This document shows positions 8,039-16,580 of a stretch of 64,000 nt of DNA, in pieces. The DNA is from Sphingobacterium mizutaii (lineage in GTDB: Bacteria; Bacteroidota; Bacteroidia; Sphingobacteriales; Sphingobacteriaceae): the NCBI RefSeq assembly GCF_900187125.1, contig NZ_LT906468.1, positions 62,001 to 126,000 on the forward strand. Direction: 5' to 3'. The notes beneath the pieces were generated by a model that saw only the letters and a program-made list of their open reading frames with translations, was not told the DNA's origin and did no database searches. Position 1 is the first letter of the stretch; the number at the start of each line of letters is the position of its first letter. The translations under genes were made by a program, and so were the position numbers.

Positions 8039-9334
8039 ATGGAAAGTATGAATAGAGTATTCCTAAATCGAATATATACTGCAGCATGCTTATTGCTTGT
8101 TTTTGCTATTGCAGGCTGTAACTCTTCAAATAATTTTTATAAGGCACCTAAAGTATCTGCATTCCGTGGCGGAAAATTGCCAGCTCCTCCGGGAATGGTA
8201 TATATCCCTTCGGGAACCATTTTGTTCAAAGGGTCTTTGGACAGTGGAAATGTGGGTAAGAACGTCAGTTTGAGTGCTTTCTTTATCGATGAGACCGAGG
8301 TAACCAACAAACAATATCGCCAATTCGTAAACTGGGTAGCAGATTCTATCGCAGTTACGGATTACTTGCAGGATGACCAGTATTTCTTGGATGTTGCAAG
8401 TGAAAGCGGTGAAGGGAAGCGAATCAACTGGAAAAAGGTAAGGAGCATTTCACCTATTTGGATGAGCTCAGATCCTACGATTGCAGAGCGTATCGCGCCG
8501 ATGCTGGAAATGAAAGGTTCAACCAGGGCTTTAAATCCGGAAGTGGTCAAATATCGTTTCTCCTTTTTGAAGACTAAAGGAAACCTGAAAAAAGAATATG
8601 TGACCGATACGGTGTCGGTTGTCCCAGCAGAAGACATTTGGTCTAGAGATTTTCCAAATGCCCAATTAACCTCCTTAGATGCCAATTATTTCAACCACCA
8701 ATCCTTTGATTTTTATCCAGTAGTCGGTGTTTCATGGAGACAGGCGCGTGGATATTCGGATTGGAGAGGTAAGGAAATGATGGCAAACTTGATGAAAAAC
8801 TCCTATCTGAGCGGTTACCAATTGACCTTTAGCCTTCCAACGGAAGCGCAATGGCAATATGCTGCGGAAGGAAAGATTGATCCTCGAGACACGATTTCGG
8901 GTACGAAGTTGACCATTGATGGTGATGATGGGAAAGAAAAATTAGCAGTGAACTATAAACAAGGGGAAGGTACTTATTCCAGGGATGGTGCCACATTTAC
9001 CTTGCCTGTAAAATCGTATACGCCAAATAAATTCGGTGTGTACAACATGGCGGGTAATGTATCAGAATGGACTTTGGACGCTTATTCTCCTTCGGCGGTG
9101 GCATTCGTGAATGACTTGAATCCTGTATTGCTTTATGATGCAGATGAAAATGATGCCGATGCCTTGAAAAGAAAAGTTGTTCGTGGTGGATCATGGAAAG
9201 ATAATGGTGAACAGTTGAACAGTGAAACCAGAAACTATTCAGTGGATTATGAACCACATTCATATATAGGGTTTAGATGTGTGATGTCGGCATTTGAGTT
9301 GCCAACCGTACAGAGTAAGACCCGTAAATATTAA
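8039..9334 (+). CDS. gldK: GldK/PorK, T9SS outer membrane ring lipoprotein
   Basis: The 431-aa protein has a lipoprotein signal ending AIAGC (Cys27) and an FGE-sulfatase/formylglycine-generating-like fold, seen in PPGMVYIPSGTILFKGS, FFIDETEVTNKQYRQFVNW, LPTEAQWQYAAEG, NMAGNVSEWTLDAY and VVRGGSWKDN. These are the sequence signatures of GldK. With GldN it forms the periplasmic ring under the outer membrane in the type IX secretion system. An ATG at 8048 would give a slightly shorter signal peptide and is also possible. The next gene, gldN, starts 33 bp downstream. The catalytic function of the sulfatase-modifying fold is not expected here. Confidence 0.93.
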   Translation: MESMNRVFLNRIYTAACLLLVFAIAGCNSSNNFYKAPKVSAFRGGKLPAPPGMVYIPSGTILFKGSLDSGNVGKNVSLSAFFIDETEVTNKQYRQFVNWVADSIAVTDYLQDDQYFLDVASESGEGKRINWKKVRSISPIWMSSDPTIAERIAPMLEMKGSTRALNPEVVKYRFSFLKTKGNLKKEYVTDTVSVVPAEDIWSRDFPNAQLTSLDANYFNHQSFDFYPVVGVSWRQARGYSDWRGKEMMANLMKNSYLSGYQLTFSLPTEAQWQYAAEGKIDPRDTISGTKLTIDGDDGKEKLAVNYKQGEGTYSRDGATFTLPVKSYTPNKFGVYNMAGNVSEWTLDAYSPSAVAFVNDLNPVLLYDADENDADALKRKVVRGGSWKDNGEQLNSETRNYSVDYEPHSYIGFRCVMSAFELPTVQSKTRKY

Positions 9335-9367
9335 CAGCAATCTGTGAACGATTTAAAGATTATTAAA

Positions 9368-10555
9368 ATGAAAAATTGGATGATGGTAGTGGCCATGGCG
9401 TTTGGAATAACTCCAATAATGGCACAAAGTATCGATACGATACCCGATAGCACCGTAATTAACCAGACAGTTATCCAAATGCGGGACGATTCTACGATGC
9501 AAGTTCCACAGGGCGAGGTTCTGTCTGACACGATACCGACAACAGATGGTTTTTACCAAGTGAATAACTTGGAAGATGCCGTTCCTTTTGCCTATCCGGA
9601 GGTAAACCTGAAGAATATCAGGTTCTACAAAAGGGTATGGCGTGATATCGATCTTAAAGATGAGCGCAATTTTATCTATGCTGTTCCTGGAAACTCCTTG
9701 ATGGAAGTGATCATGAAAGGTATTGAAACGGGTAAGTTGACGCCTTATAACCCTGAGGATGATTCTTTCAAAGGGAAGCTTTCGGCGAGTGAAGGTATGG
9801 CTCGATTTGCTGACTCGGTATTGGTTCCAATCTTTGATGATGAGGGTAACCAGATTGATTCAAGGATGACTCTAAATGAATTCAACCCAGAGCGTGTCAC
9901 TAAGTTCAGGATCAAGGAAGATATCTTTTTTGATAAGCAGAGAGGGCGTTTGGAGACTAGGATCATTGGTGTTGCGCCTTTGATGGACATCACCACTTCT
10001 TCTGAATTGGCGACTTCGGTAGGTTCTACTCCTGCATTCTGGTTGTATTTTCCGCAATTGCGATATAGCTTGGTAAAAGTGGATATTTCGGATCCAGACC
10101 GTGGCCTCTATGATATGACCATGGACGACCTGTTTGTGCAACGTAAGTTTGCCAGCAAGATTGTCCGTGAATCGTCTCCGGGTATGTTGCAACAAGCAAC
10201 CTTTGCTGGAACAGACAGTTTACAGACGGATAACTCCCAAGTACTGGAAGATAAACTTGATGCTTATAAAAAGAAACTCTGGACTACGCCTAAAGGCGTG
10301 AAAGCTGAAAATCTAGAAGGTCATGAACAGGACCTTAAGATTGAAGAAGAGCAGAAGCGTCAAAAGGAGTTGATGGAGCAACAGCACCAACAGCGACAAA
10401 ACCAACAACAGCAACAAAGTGAACAGCAGTTGGAGGAATTGTTGAAACAAAGTGAGCAGAGCAATCAAGAAACTGAGAGTGGGACGGAAGAAGGTAGTAC
10501 GGAAGAGGGCTCTTCTACGGAAGAAGGAAGTTATAACGAAGAAAGTCAATTTTAG
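9368..10555 (+). CDS. gldN: GldN/PorN, T9SS ring protein with a Gln/Glu-rich C-terminal tail
   Basis: I chose the ATG at 9368 because it gives a signal peptide, MKNWMMVVAMAFGITPIMAQ; the longer frame from 9344 adds eight unlikely residues. The GldN core is recognised by IRFYKRVWRDIDLKDERN, FAD...GRLETRIIGVAPL and FWLYFPQLRYSLVKVD. GldN partners GldK in the periplasmic ring. After about residue 300 comes an extended tail rich in Gln, Glu, Ser and Thr, including runs of Q and repeats of EEGS. Typical GldN is shorter; I judge the tail extra. The gene sits directly after gldK, before gldL and gldM, unlike the usual K-L-M-N order. Confidence 0.92.
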   Translation: MKNWMMVVAMAFGITPIMAQSIDTIPDSTVINQTVIQMRDDSTMQVPQGEVLSDTIPTTDGFYQVNNLEDAVPFAYPEVNLKNIRFYKRVWRDIDLKDERNFIYAVPGNSLMEVIMKGIETGKLTPYNPEDDSFKGKLSASEGMARFADSVLVPIFDDEGNQIDSRMTLNEFNPERVTKFRIKEDIFFDKQRGRLETRIIGVAPLMDITTSSELATSVGSTPAFWLYFPQLRYSLVKVDISDPDRGLYDMTMDDLFVQRKFASKIVRESSPGMLQQATFAGTDSLQTDNSQVLEDKLDAYKKKLWTTPKGVKAENLEGHEQDLKIEEEQKRQKELMEQQHQQRQNQQQQQSEQQLEELLKQSEQSNQETESGTEEGSTEEGSSTEEGSYNEESQF

Positions 10556-10601
10556 AATCCAATAAATATCCCAAAAATAGAGGGCTAGCAAAATTTATAT
10601 T

Positions 10602-11414
10602 ATGAGTAGAAAGAAAGACAATTCAAGATGGCTACATGTTGCCATTTCTTGGGGAGCAAGTATCGTAATCATCGGTGTTTTATTTAAAATCCTTCACTTA
10701 GGGGGTTCATGGGCTAATTACATGATCGGGTTAGGTCTGACCGTTGAAGCCATCCTATTCTTCTTGATGGGTTTCAATCCGCCGCCTCAAGAACCAGATT
10801 GGTCCAGAGTATATCCTGAATTGGATGAAAAATATCAAGGTGAGCTTCCAGTACGTTCAGCGCAGGTAGTCAATGCGCCGCAAAGTCCTTCGGCAACAGC
10901 TGCATTGGATAAAATGTTTGCTGATGCTAATATTGAACCGGCTACCATCGAAAACCTGGGAAGAGGATTGAGAGATTTTGGTGAAAAGGTATCCGCCATC
11001 AACAGGATCAGTGATGTTTCCTTGGCGACCGATGAGTTTACTCAAAAACTGAGATCAGCGACCAGCAAGTTTGACAGTTTGGGCTTGGCTTTCGAGAAAG
11101 CTTCTGCGAACCTAGTGGCTATGGCCAACTCAAATACAGATACAACAGGTTACCATGAGCAGGTTCAGAACTTGACTTCCAACTTGCGCCAGTTGAATAG
11201 CATGTATGAAAAAGAACTTCGCGATTCGTCTTCACACTTGCAGTCGATGAACCATTTCTATGAGAATTTAAGTTTTACAATGAAAAACTTCAATGAATCT
11301 TTGGACGATTCCAAAGCTTTCAAAGACGAGGTAAACAAGCTAGCGAAAAACCTCAACGCATTGAATGCCGTGTATGGCAATATGTTGAGCGCTATGAACC
11401 AGCCTCGAGTGTAA
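10602..11414 (+). CDS. gldL: GldL/PorL, T9SS motor membrane protein
   Basis: A 270-aa protein with two N-terminal transmembrane helices (~11-32 and ~36-58), then a long, helical cytoplasmic region with coiled-coil character. The second helix carries Glu49 (GLTVEAILFF), and the first carries Lys29. Glu49 is at the position of the intramembrane glutamate implicated in proton-driven rotation of the GldLM motor. The gene follows gldN after 46 bp and precedes gldM by 30 bp. Together with GldM it forms the inner membrane motor that powers T9SS and, in gliding species, gliding. The family assignment is firm by architecture and order. Confidence 0.93.
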   Translation: MSRKKDNSRWLHVAISWGASIVIIGVLFKILHLGGSWANYMIGLGLTVEAILFFLMGFNPPPQEPDWSRVYPELDEKYQGELPVRSAQVVNAPQSPSATAALDKMFADANIEPATIENLGRGLRDFGEKVSAINRISDVSLATDEFTQKLRSATSKFDSLGLAFEKASANLVAMANSNTDTTGYHEQVQNLTSNLRQLNSMYEKELRDSSSHLQSMNHFYENLSFTMKNFNESLDDSKAFKDEVNKLAKNLNALNAVYGNMLSAMNQPRV

Positions 11415-11444
11415 TTCATCCAAGTAAAATTTTAAAAAAGAAAT

Positions 11445-12977
11445 ATGGCATTAGGAAGAGAGACGCCAAGGCAACGGATGATAAACATTCTTTATCTCGT
11501 GTTACTTGCCTTGCTCGCATTAAATGTACCCGATTCAATATTGGATGCCTTTAAGAATATCAATAATAGTTTGGAGACCTCGAAATCCAACGTAAATAAC
11601 TCTGTCCAGCAATTGTTCACAGCATTTGAAAGCACCAAGTTAAAGGATGAACCCGGAAGGGCAAAACCTATATACGACAAGGCTAAGAATGCACAGGCAA
11701 TTATAAACGACTTAAACCAGTACATCAACGGAATCAAAGAGGAGTTCGTAAAACAAGGTGGCGGTTATGATGAGAAAACCGGCGACCTGAAAATGCGCGA
11801 AAACGAAGATATCGCACCTAGTTTGATGATCAACCAGAAAAAAGGGGAGGAACTGAAAGAGAAGATCAATAGCACCCGCTCTAAGCTATTGGCGCTATTG
11901 ACTCCTGAAGAACAGAAATCTGTTTCTTTCTCTTTGGAGGCCAATGACCCTGAGAAAGCGGTAAATGGCAAGCGGAAATGGGAGGAAATCAATTTCGGAA
12001 GTGGTACGCCTTTGACGGCAGCCATGACCATTCTGACAAAGATCCAAACAGATGCACAAAACGCAGAGTCGGATATGGTGAAACTGATCTTAGGTAAAAT
12101 GGACCAGGCGGTAGTGAATTTGGATAAGTTCGCTGCAGTTGCTGTGGCTCCAACTTCCTACCTTGTTCAAGGCCAACCATATTCAGCGGAGGTCTTCTTG
12201 ACGGCTTCGGATTCTAAATCACAACCAGCGATTTCGGTAAACGGAAATAATCTGGAGGTAGTAGATGGAAAAGGTGTTTACCGTGTTCCAACCAACCAAG
12301 AGGGTATCTTTACCTGGTCGGGTGTAGTCAAGGTGAAGCAGACTGACGGGTCGATCAAGGAATATCGCACTCCTCAGCAAACTTATCAGGTAGCAAGACC
12401 TTCAGCGGTGGTATCGCCAGATAAGATGAATGTACTTTATATCGGAGTAACCAACCCTATTTCAGTGTCGGCTCCGGGTACACCAACCAACAAGATCAAA
12501 GTAAGTATGTCTGGTGGTAGCATCAGCGGTTCAGGCGGGAAATATAACGTGAAAGTGAGCTCGCCGGGAACGGCAAGGATCTCGGTTTCTGCGGAGGTAG
12601 CTCCTGGAAAAACGCAGACCTTGAGCACTACGGAATTTCGTGTGAAAAGGATCCCTGATCCAATTGCACAGTTTGCCGGTAAAACCGGTGGCGCAATGGC
12701 GACCGTAGCCATCAAAGCTCAAAATGCTATTTTTGCCAAGCTGGATAACTTTGATTTTGATGCTTCGTTTAGAGTAACGAAGTTCTCACTGATCATTGCT
12801 AAGCCGCGTGCAGATGCTATTGTCCTTTCTACCTCAGGAGGGAAATTGAGTTCTGCGATGAAATCCGCATTGAATGGCATCACACCGGGATCACGCGTTA
12901 TATTTGATAATATTATCGCCGTAGGACCGGATGGTACCCCTAGACAATTGAACGCAGTAGCTTTAACGGCTAACTAA
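11445..12977 (+). CDS. gldM: GldM/PorM, T9SS motor periplasmic shaft protein
   Basis: The 510-aa protein begins MALGRETPRQRMINILYLVLLALLALNV, the GldM signature, with Arg9 just ahead of a single transmembrane helix (~12-31); Arg9 is at the position described as important in GldM of Flavobacterium. The rest is a large periplasmic domain: helical first part (~35-220), then beta-rich Ig-like domains (~220-510). GldM dimers form the shaft that carries energy from GldL to the GldKN ring. It is the last gene of the cluster and ends at a strong terminator. Confidence 0.95.
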   Translation: MALGRETPRQRMINILYLVLLALLALNVPDSILDAFKNINNSLETSKSNVNNSVQQLFTAFESTKLKDEPGRAKPIYDKAKNAQAIINDLNQYINGIKEEFVKQGGGYDEKTGDLKMRENEDIAPSLMINQKKGEELKEKINSTRSKLLALLTPEEQKSVSFSLEANDPEKAVNGKRKWEEINFGSGTPLTAAMTILTKIQTDAQNAESDMVKLILGKMDQAVVNLDKFAAVAVAPTSYLVQGQPYSAEVFLTASDSKSQPAISVNGNNLEVVDGKGVYRVPTNQEGIFTWSGVVKVKQTDGSIKEYRTPQQTYQVARPSAVVSPDKMNVLYIGVTNPISVSAPGTPTNKIKVSMSGGSISGSGGKYNVKVSSPGTARISVSAEVAPGKTQTLSTTEFRVKRIPDPIAQFAGKTGGAMATVAIKAQNAIFAKLDNFDFDASFRVTKFSLIIAKPRADAIVLSTSGGKLSSAMKSALNGITPGSRVIFDNIIAVGPDGTPRQLNAVALTAN

Positions 12978-12980
12978 CAT

Positions 12981-13015
12981 AACAAAGATGCCCGAGTATA
13001 TCGGGCATCTTTGTT
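12981..13015. terminator. Bidirectional terminator between gldM and the AraC gene
   Basis: A perfect 15-bp stem, AACAAAGATGCCCGA (12981-12995) and its complement (13001-13015), with a 5-base loop. The A-rich 5' side and T-rich 3' side let it work on both strands, serving the convergent genes. Confidence 0.92.
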
Positions 13016-13026
13016 TTATACAGTTT

Positions 13027-13926
13027 TTAGTTGCTATTGATGGCCCTGAATTCATTGGGGCTATTCCCAACAGCATTCTTGAAAAACCGTGAGAAGTGCT
13101 GAGGGTACTTAAAGCCTAGATTGTAAGCAATCTCATTGATGCTCTTATTTCGATCAAACAGTAGGTCCTTTGCTTCCTTGATCAATTTCTGATGAATGTA
13201 TTCTTGTGGAGATTTACCTGTTTCTTTTTTGATCAGATCCCCGAAATAATTTGCGGATAGATGTAATTGATCAGCGCAATAGGCTACAGATGGCATGCCT
13301 AAGAGATTCGGCTTGTCGGAATGGAAGTACTCATCCAAAAGGTCTTCAAAGCGATGCAAGATCCCTTTGTTGACATGCTCCCTTGTGATAAACTGCCGAT
13401 CATAGAATCGCTCGCAGTAATTTAAGAACAATTCGATATTGGACACGATTAGTTGCTTGCTATGTTTGTCCATATTCTGATCCAATTCGTATTCAATTTT
13501 TGAAAAACAATCCAAGATGATATTTCTTTCCTTTTCGGATAGGTGCAGAGCTTCATTCACAGCATAAGAAAAGAAATGGTATTCTTTCATTCGCTTGGCT
13601 AGGTTAGTGCCGTTCAACAGGTCCGGGTGAAAAGCGAGGGCATGTCCCTTAGGTTTATAGGCTTCAGTTCCATTCTCTCCAATGACTTGGCCAGGTGATA
13701 TAAAAATTAAGGTACCTTCCTCATAATCATAGTTTTCCAAACCATAACGTAGGTCCCCACATTTGATCTTTTTCAGGAATACCAAATAAAAGTCATACCT
13801 CATTTTTCGTAAGGTCCTAACATCCGCCTTATCCAGGTCAACTACACTGACCAATGGATGTAAGGTTTTGTTATTGTTAAAAGCGTTGTATTCGCTGATG
13901 TGGTCAAAGTTTAAGATGTCCTGCAT
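13027..13926 (-). CDS. AraC-family transcriptional regulator
   Basis: The 299-aa protein has a C-terminal AraC/XylS double helix-turn-helix (~200-295): LSANYFGDLIKKETGKSPQEYI followed by INEIAYNLGFKYPQHFSRFFKNAVGNSPNEFR. The N-terminal half (~1-150) has a cupin-like pattern (GTLIFISPGQVI, AFHPDLL). It is convergent with gldM and divergent from the DoxX/DUF2071 cassette, which begins 184 bp upstream of its start; it may regulate that cassette or itself. Effector unknown. Confidence 0.9.
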   Translation of the reverse strand: MQDILNFDHISEYNAFNNNKTLHPLVSVVDLDKADVRTLRKMRYDFYLVFLKKIKCGDLRYGLENYDYEEGTLIFISPGQVIGENGTEAYKPKGHALAFHPDLLNGTNLAKRMKEYHFFSYAVNEALHLSEKERNIILDCFSKIEYELDQNMDKHSKQLIVSNIELFLNYCERFYDRQFITREHVNKGILHRFEDLLDEYFHSDKPNLLGMPSVAYCADQLHLSANYFGDLIKKETGKSPQEYIHQKLIKEAKDLLFDRNKSINEIAYNLGFKYPQHFSRFFKNAVGNSPNEFRAINSN

Positions 13927-14110
13927 AGCCTTGATGTTTTTCTATTCGAAAATAACAATCCTAGGATGATTTAGTTCATCCAAGGCAATCAATCAGTAAA
14001 AATGGTATTAGAAACAGTAGTAGATATAATGTGTATAGGTCAAGAAGATAAATTATGTTATTTTTATTTTACTGTTTCGCATTTAATTGATAAGTCCCAA
14101 AGAGTAATAC

Positions 14111-14512
14111 ATGGAGAGAGCTAGAGTTTTAAATCGTTTATTGATCCTTTTCTTTTCCTTGATTTGGTTGGTTAATGGACTATTCTGCAAAATATTGAAC
14201 CTTGTTCCTAGACATCAGCAGATCGTTGCTGAGATCTTGGGGGAGACCTATGCTAAATCTTTGACAATTGCTATCGGAGTGGGAGAAGTGTTGATGGCTA
14301 TTTGGATAATTTCAAGGAAGTTTGCCCAATTGAGTGCAATAACCCAGATCCTTTTGATTGTAACCATGAATATTTTGGAGTTTATCCTAGCACCACATTT
14401 ATTACTCTGGGGCAGGCTGAACATTGTTTTTGCGTTATGTTTGGCGGCTCTGGTTTACTACCAAGGTTTTGTCCTGGAATCTCGTTTAGAAGGGAGGAAC
14501 CGAATTGCTTAA
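14111..14512 (+). CDS. DoxX-like small membrane protein
   Basis: A 133-aa protein with four predicted transmembrane helices: 9-27 (LLILFFSLIWLVNGLF), ~48-66, ~72-92 and ~97-117. The pattern, including LVNGLFCKILNLVPRHQQIV, resembles the DoxX_3/DoxX-like family (membrane proteins of unclear function, sometimes linked with oxidoreductase or thiosulfate systems). It is the first gene of a four-gene overlapping cassette; its 3' end overlaps the next gene by 8 bp, suggesting translational coupling. Confidence 0.7.
   Translation: MERARVLNRLLILFFSLIWLVNGLFCKILNLVPRHQQIVAEILGETYAKSLTIAIGVGEVLMAIWIISRKFAQLSAITQILLIVTMNILEFILAPHLLLWGRLNIVFALCLAALVYYQGFVLESRLEGRNRIA
14491..14507 (+). promoter_or_regulatory. 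Strong Shine-Dalgarno site supporting a TTG start codon
   Basis: AGGGAGGA at 14491-14498 sits 6 bases ahead of TTG at 14505. Clear SD sites are uncommon in this genome, so this one decides the start of the DUF2071 gene inside the preceding reading frame. Confidence 0.7.
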
Positions 14513-15239
14513 GCTCCAAAATCACCCCTTTGCTGTTGAAGCTTACTTCGAGAGCTCAACGATCTTGACCTTTGCTGTTGCTAAAGAGGAACTGGAAAGA
14601 TATGTTCCTAAGCCATTGAAACTAGATCTATTTGATGATAAATGGAGCTTTTTGACGATTGCGATGGTGGATACTAAGGACCTTCGACCAAAGGGTCTTC
14701 CAAAAATATTCGGGAATGATTTCTTCTTGATTGGCTACAGGATCTTTGTAAGATATCAGACCTCTACCGGCAAAAACTTGCGGGGTCTCTATATCCTCAA
14801 GTCTGAAACCAATAAACTGAAAATGGAATTCTTGGGTAATATCTTTACCCGCTACGCTTATACCACTACGGATATTGCACAAAAAACAGACGGCCATCAA
14901 GTTGAAATAAAGTCCAAGAAATCAAAATTTAATCTTCTGTATTCAAGACAAGCGGAAGGCGAGATGAGACTTCCCAAGAACACCGTATTTCCCTCATGGA
15001 AAGAAGCTCGTCGATTTGTGGGGCCTCTGCCCTTTACATTCGAGGTAGATCAAGCCAATAATAAAGTCTTGATTATAGAGGGCGTGCGGGAAAACTGGAT
15101 TGCCGAACCGATAGAACTGAGGACTGTCAATTTTGACTTCATAGATAGCTTTAATTTCAATAGTATTCAACTCTCCAATGCCTTTGAAATTCGGGGAGTG
15201 CCTTATTATTGGAAGAAAGGAGTGTATGATCCATGCTAA
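14505..15239 (+). CDS. DUF2071 (YqjF-like, acetoacetate-decarboxylase-fold) protein
   Basis: A 244-aa protein starting at a TTG supported by a strong SD site and overlapping the DoxX-like gene by 8 bp. The N-terminal VEAYFESSTILTFAVAKEELERYVPKPLKLD is typical of DUF2071, and the middle contains FLIGYRIFVRYQ and GLYILKSETNKLKMEFLGNIFTRYAYTT. DUF2071 belongs to the acetoacetate decarboxylase-like fold, but the substrate is not established. The next gene's ATG (15233) overlaps the 3' end by 7 bp with an AAGGAG site, so all are likely co-translated. Confidence 0.8.
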   Translation: MLKLQNHPFAVEAYFESSTILTFAVAKEELERYVPKPLKLDLFDDKWSFLTIAMVDTKDLRPKGLPKIFGNDFFLIGYRIFVRYQTSTGKNLRGLYILKSETNKLKMEFLGNIFTRYAYTTTDIAQKTDGHQVEIKSKKSKFNLLYSRQAEGEMRLPKNTVFPSWKEARRFVGPLPFTFEVDQANNKVLIIEGVRENWIAEPIELRTVNFDFIDSFNFNSIQLSNAFEIRGVPYYWKKGVYDPC

Positions 15240-15985
15240 CAAGATCAAGGTTTCAGGGCGTTTGGAATATCGTACGATTTAACTGGCATCAATACCTGAT
15301 CTTATTTATTGCTGTGTTGATTTTACTGATTTGGGGAATCTACAGCAGTGGATTTATGCAGCTTGTTATTTATGTGATACTCCTGCTTTCCTTAGTCCAA
15401 GTTTTGATTTCATTATTGGTTTCCTATTATGTTTACGACCGATCTGGCTTATATGAATTAAAGCAGCTAGGTGATCTAAATGGCTTGATGGTGTTAAATA
15501 TCAGCGCTGGTTTTGATGAGACCAGTGAGATTATCAGCCATAGATTCCCTCTAGTACAGCTTCAGAAGGCTGATTTCTATAATCCCTTGCATCACACCGA
15601 GGTTTCCATAAAACGAGCCAGAAAGGCCTATCCTGCCAGCCTAGATGCCAAAATCGTGCAAACAGGTTTCCTTCCTTTTGAATCGTCGTCCTTTAATAAG
15701 GTAATCTGTATTTTTTCAGCTCATGAGATTAGGGACCAGAATGAAAGGATTGCCTTTCTTAAAGAGTTGGCCAGGGTTTGTGATCCAAGGGGTGAAATCA
15801 TAATTATGGAACATTTAAGAGATTTCCCTAATTTCATTGCCTATAATATTGGCTTTATGCACTTTTATCCAAAAAGCACTTGGACTACCTGTTTTATGGC
15901 TGCCGGATTGGAGGTTTTAGAAGAGCTTAAATCAACGAAATTTGTGTCCACATTTAAACTTAAACCAAATGGAACTCCAAATTAA
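15233..15985 (+). CDS. Membrane-anchored class I SAM-dependent methyltransferase-like protein
   Basis: A 250-aa protein with two N-terminal transmembrane helices (~18-36 and ~41-64), then a soluble domain (~75-250) with a methyltransferase outline: motif I region LMVLNISAGFDE, an acidic HTEV loop, FNKVICIFSAHEIRDQNERIAFLKELARVCDPRGEIIIMEHLRD, and TWTTCFMAAGLEVLEE. The motif I is degenerate (NISAGF instead of the usual DxGxGxG), so activity is uncertain. An SD site AAAGGAGTG (15216-15224) precedes the ATG, which overlaps the DUF2071 stop. Its C-terminal end overlaps the next gene. Confidence 0.7.
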   Translation: MLTRSRFQGVWNIVRFNWHQYLILFIAVLILLIWGIYSSGFMQLVIYVILLLSLVQVLISLLVSYYVYDRSGLYELKQLGDLNGLMVLNISAGFDETSEIISHRFPLVQLQKADFYNPLHHTEVSIKRARKAYPASLDAKIVQTGFLPFESSSFNKVICIFSAHEIRDQNERIAFLKELARVCDPRGEIIIMEHLRDFPNFIAYNIGFMHFYPKSTWTTCFMAAGLEVLEELKSTKFVSTFKLKPNGTPN

Positions 15986-16373
15986 GATTATTGGGTACTT
16001 ATTAATGGTCTTAGCCTGTGTCCATGTGATCTTTCCTAAATATTTCGGCTGGAAGGAAGATTTAGCACCTTTACAACAGATCAATAGATCGATGATGAAG
16101 GTGCATACCTTCTTTATCGCTCTTACAGTTTTTTTAATGGGCTTGCTCTGCGTAACTTCTACTCAGGATTTGTTACAAACGGAACTAGGAAGGAAACTAT
16201 GCCTAGGTTTAGGTGTTTTCTGGTTAATCAGGTTGTTTTTTCAATTTTTTATCTATCCCAGCATCCTCTGGAAGGGGAAAAAGCTGGAGACCATCATCCA
16301 TATTGTAGCTATTGTTTTCTGGATTTTCCTATCATACAGCTTCTTATGGGGGTATTTTAGCCAAAGAAGTTAA
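15969..16373 (+). CDS. Four-helix membrane protein, unknown
   Basis: I take the ATG at 15969 as start; the frame also opens at 15942, inside the upstream gene. The 134-aa protein has four transmembrane segments (roughly residues 5-22, 40-58, 70-90, 108-126) and few polar residues. I do not recognise a family. It overlaps the methyltransferase by 17 bp and ends the cassette, implying a shared membrane-associated function. Confidence 0.6.
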   Translation: MELQIKIIGYLLMVLACVHVIFPKYFGWKEDLAPLQQINRSMMKVHTFFIALTVFLMGLLCVTSTQDLLQTELGRKLCLGLGVFWLIRLFFQFFIYPSILWKGKKLETIIHIVAIVFWIFLSYSFLWGYFSQRS

Positions 16374-16495
16374 GTGACCTGCCGTTTCCTTAATTAATAG
16401 ATAATTTATAACGCGCTCACTGTTAATTATTTACCTAAACAACTGTTGTTCAAACAATTTTGTGTTTTTGTTGCATTTTTAATTTATAAATTTTG

Positions 16496-16503
16496 TAAAC
16501 TTG
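16496..16503 (+). promoter_or_regulatory. Candidate Bacteroidetes promoter (-7 TAAACTTG)
   Basis: TAAACTTG matches TAnnTTTG at 7 of 8 positions, with TTG at 16471-16473 22 bases upstream as a -33 element. It would give a leader of about 70 bases to the small membrane protein at 16581. Confidence 0.3.
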
Positions 16504-16580
16504 TAGCTACAAAACGAAAAACATTTTTTGATCTAACTATCAGTAATCAGGTTTAGGATACTTAATTAATATTGGGCATT

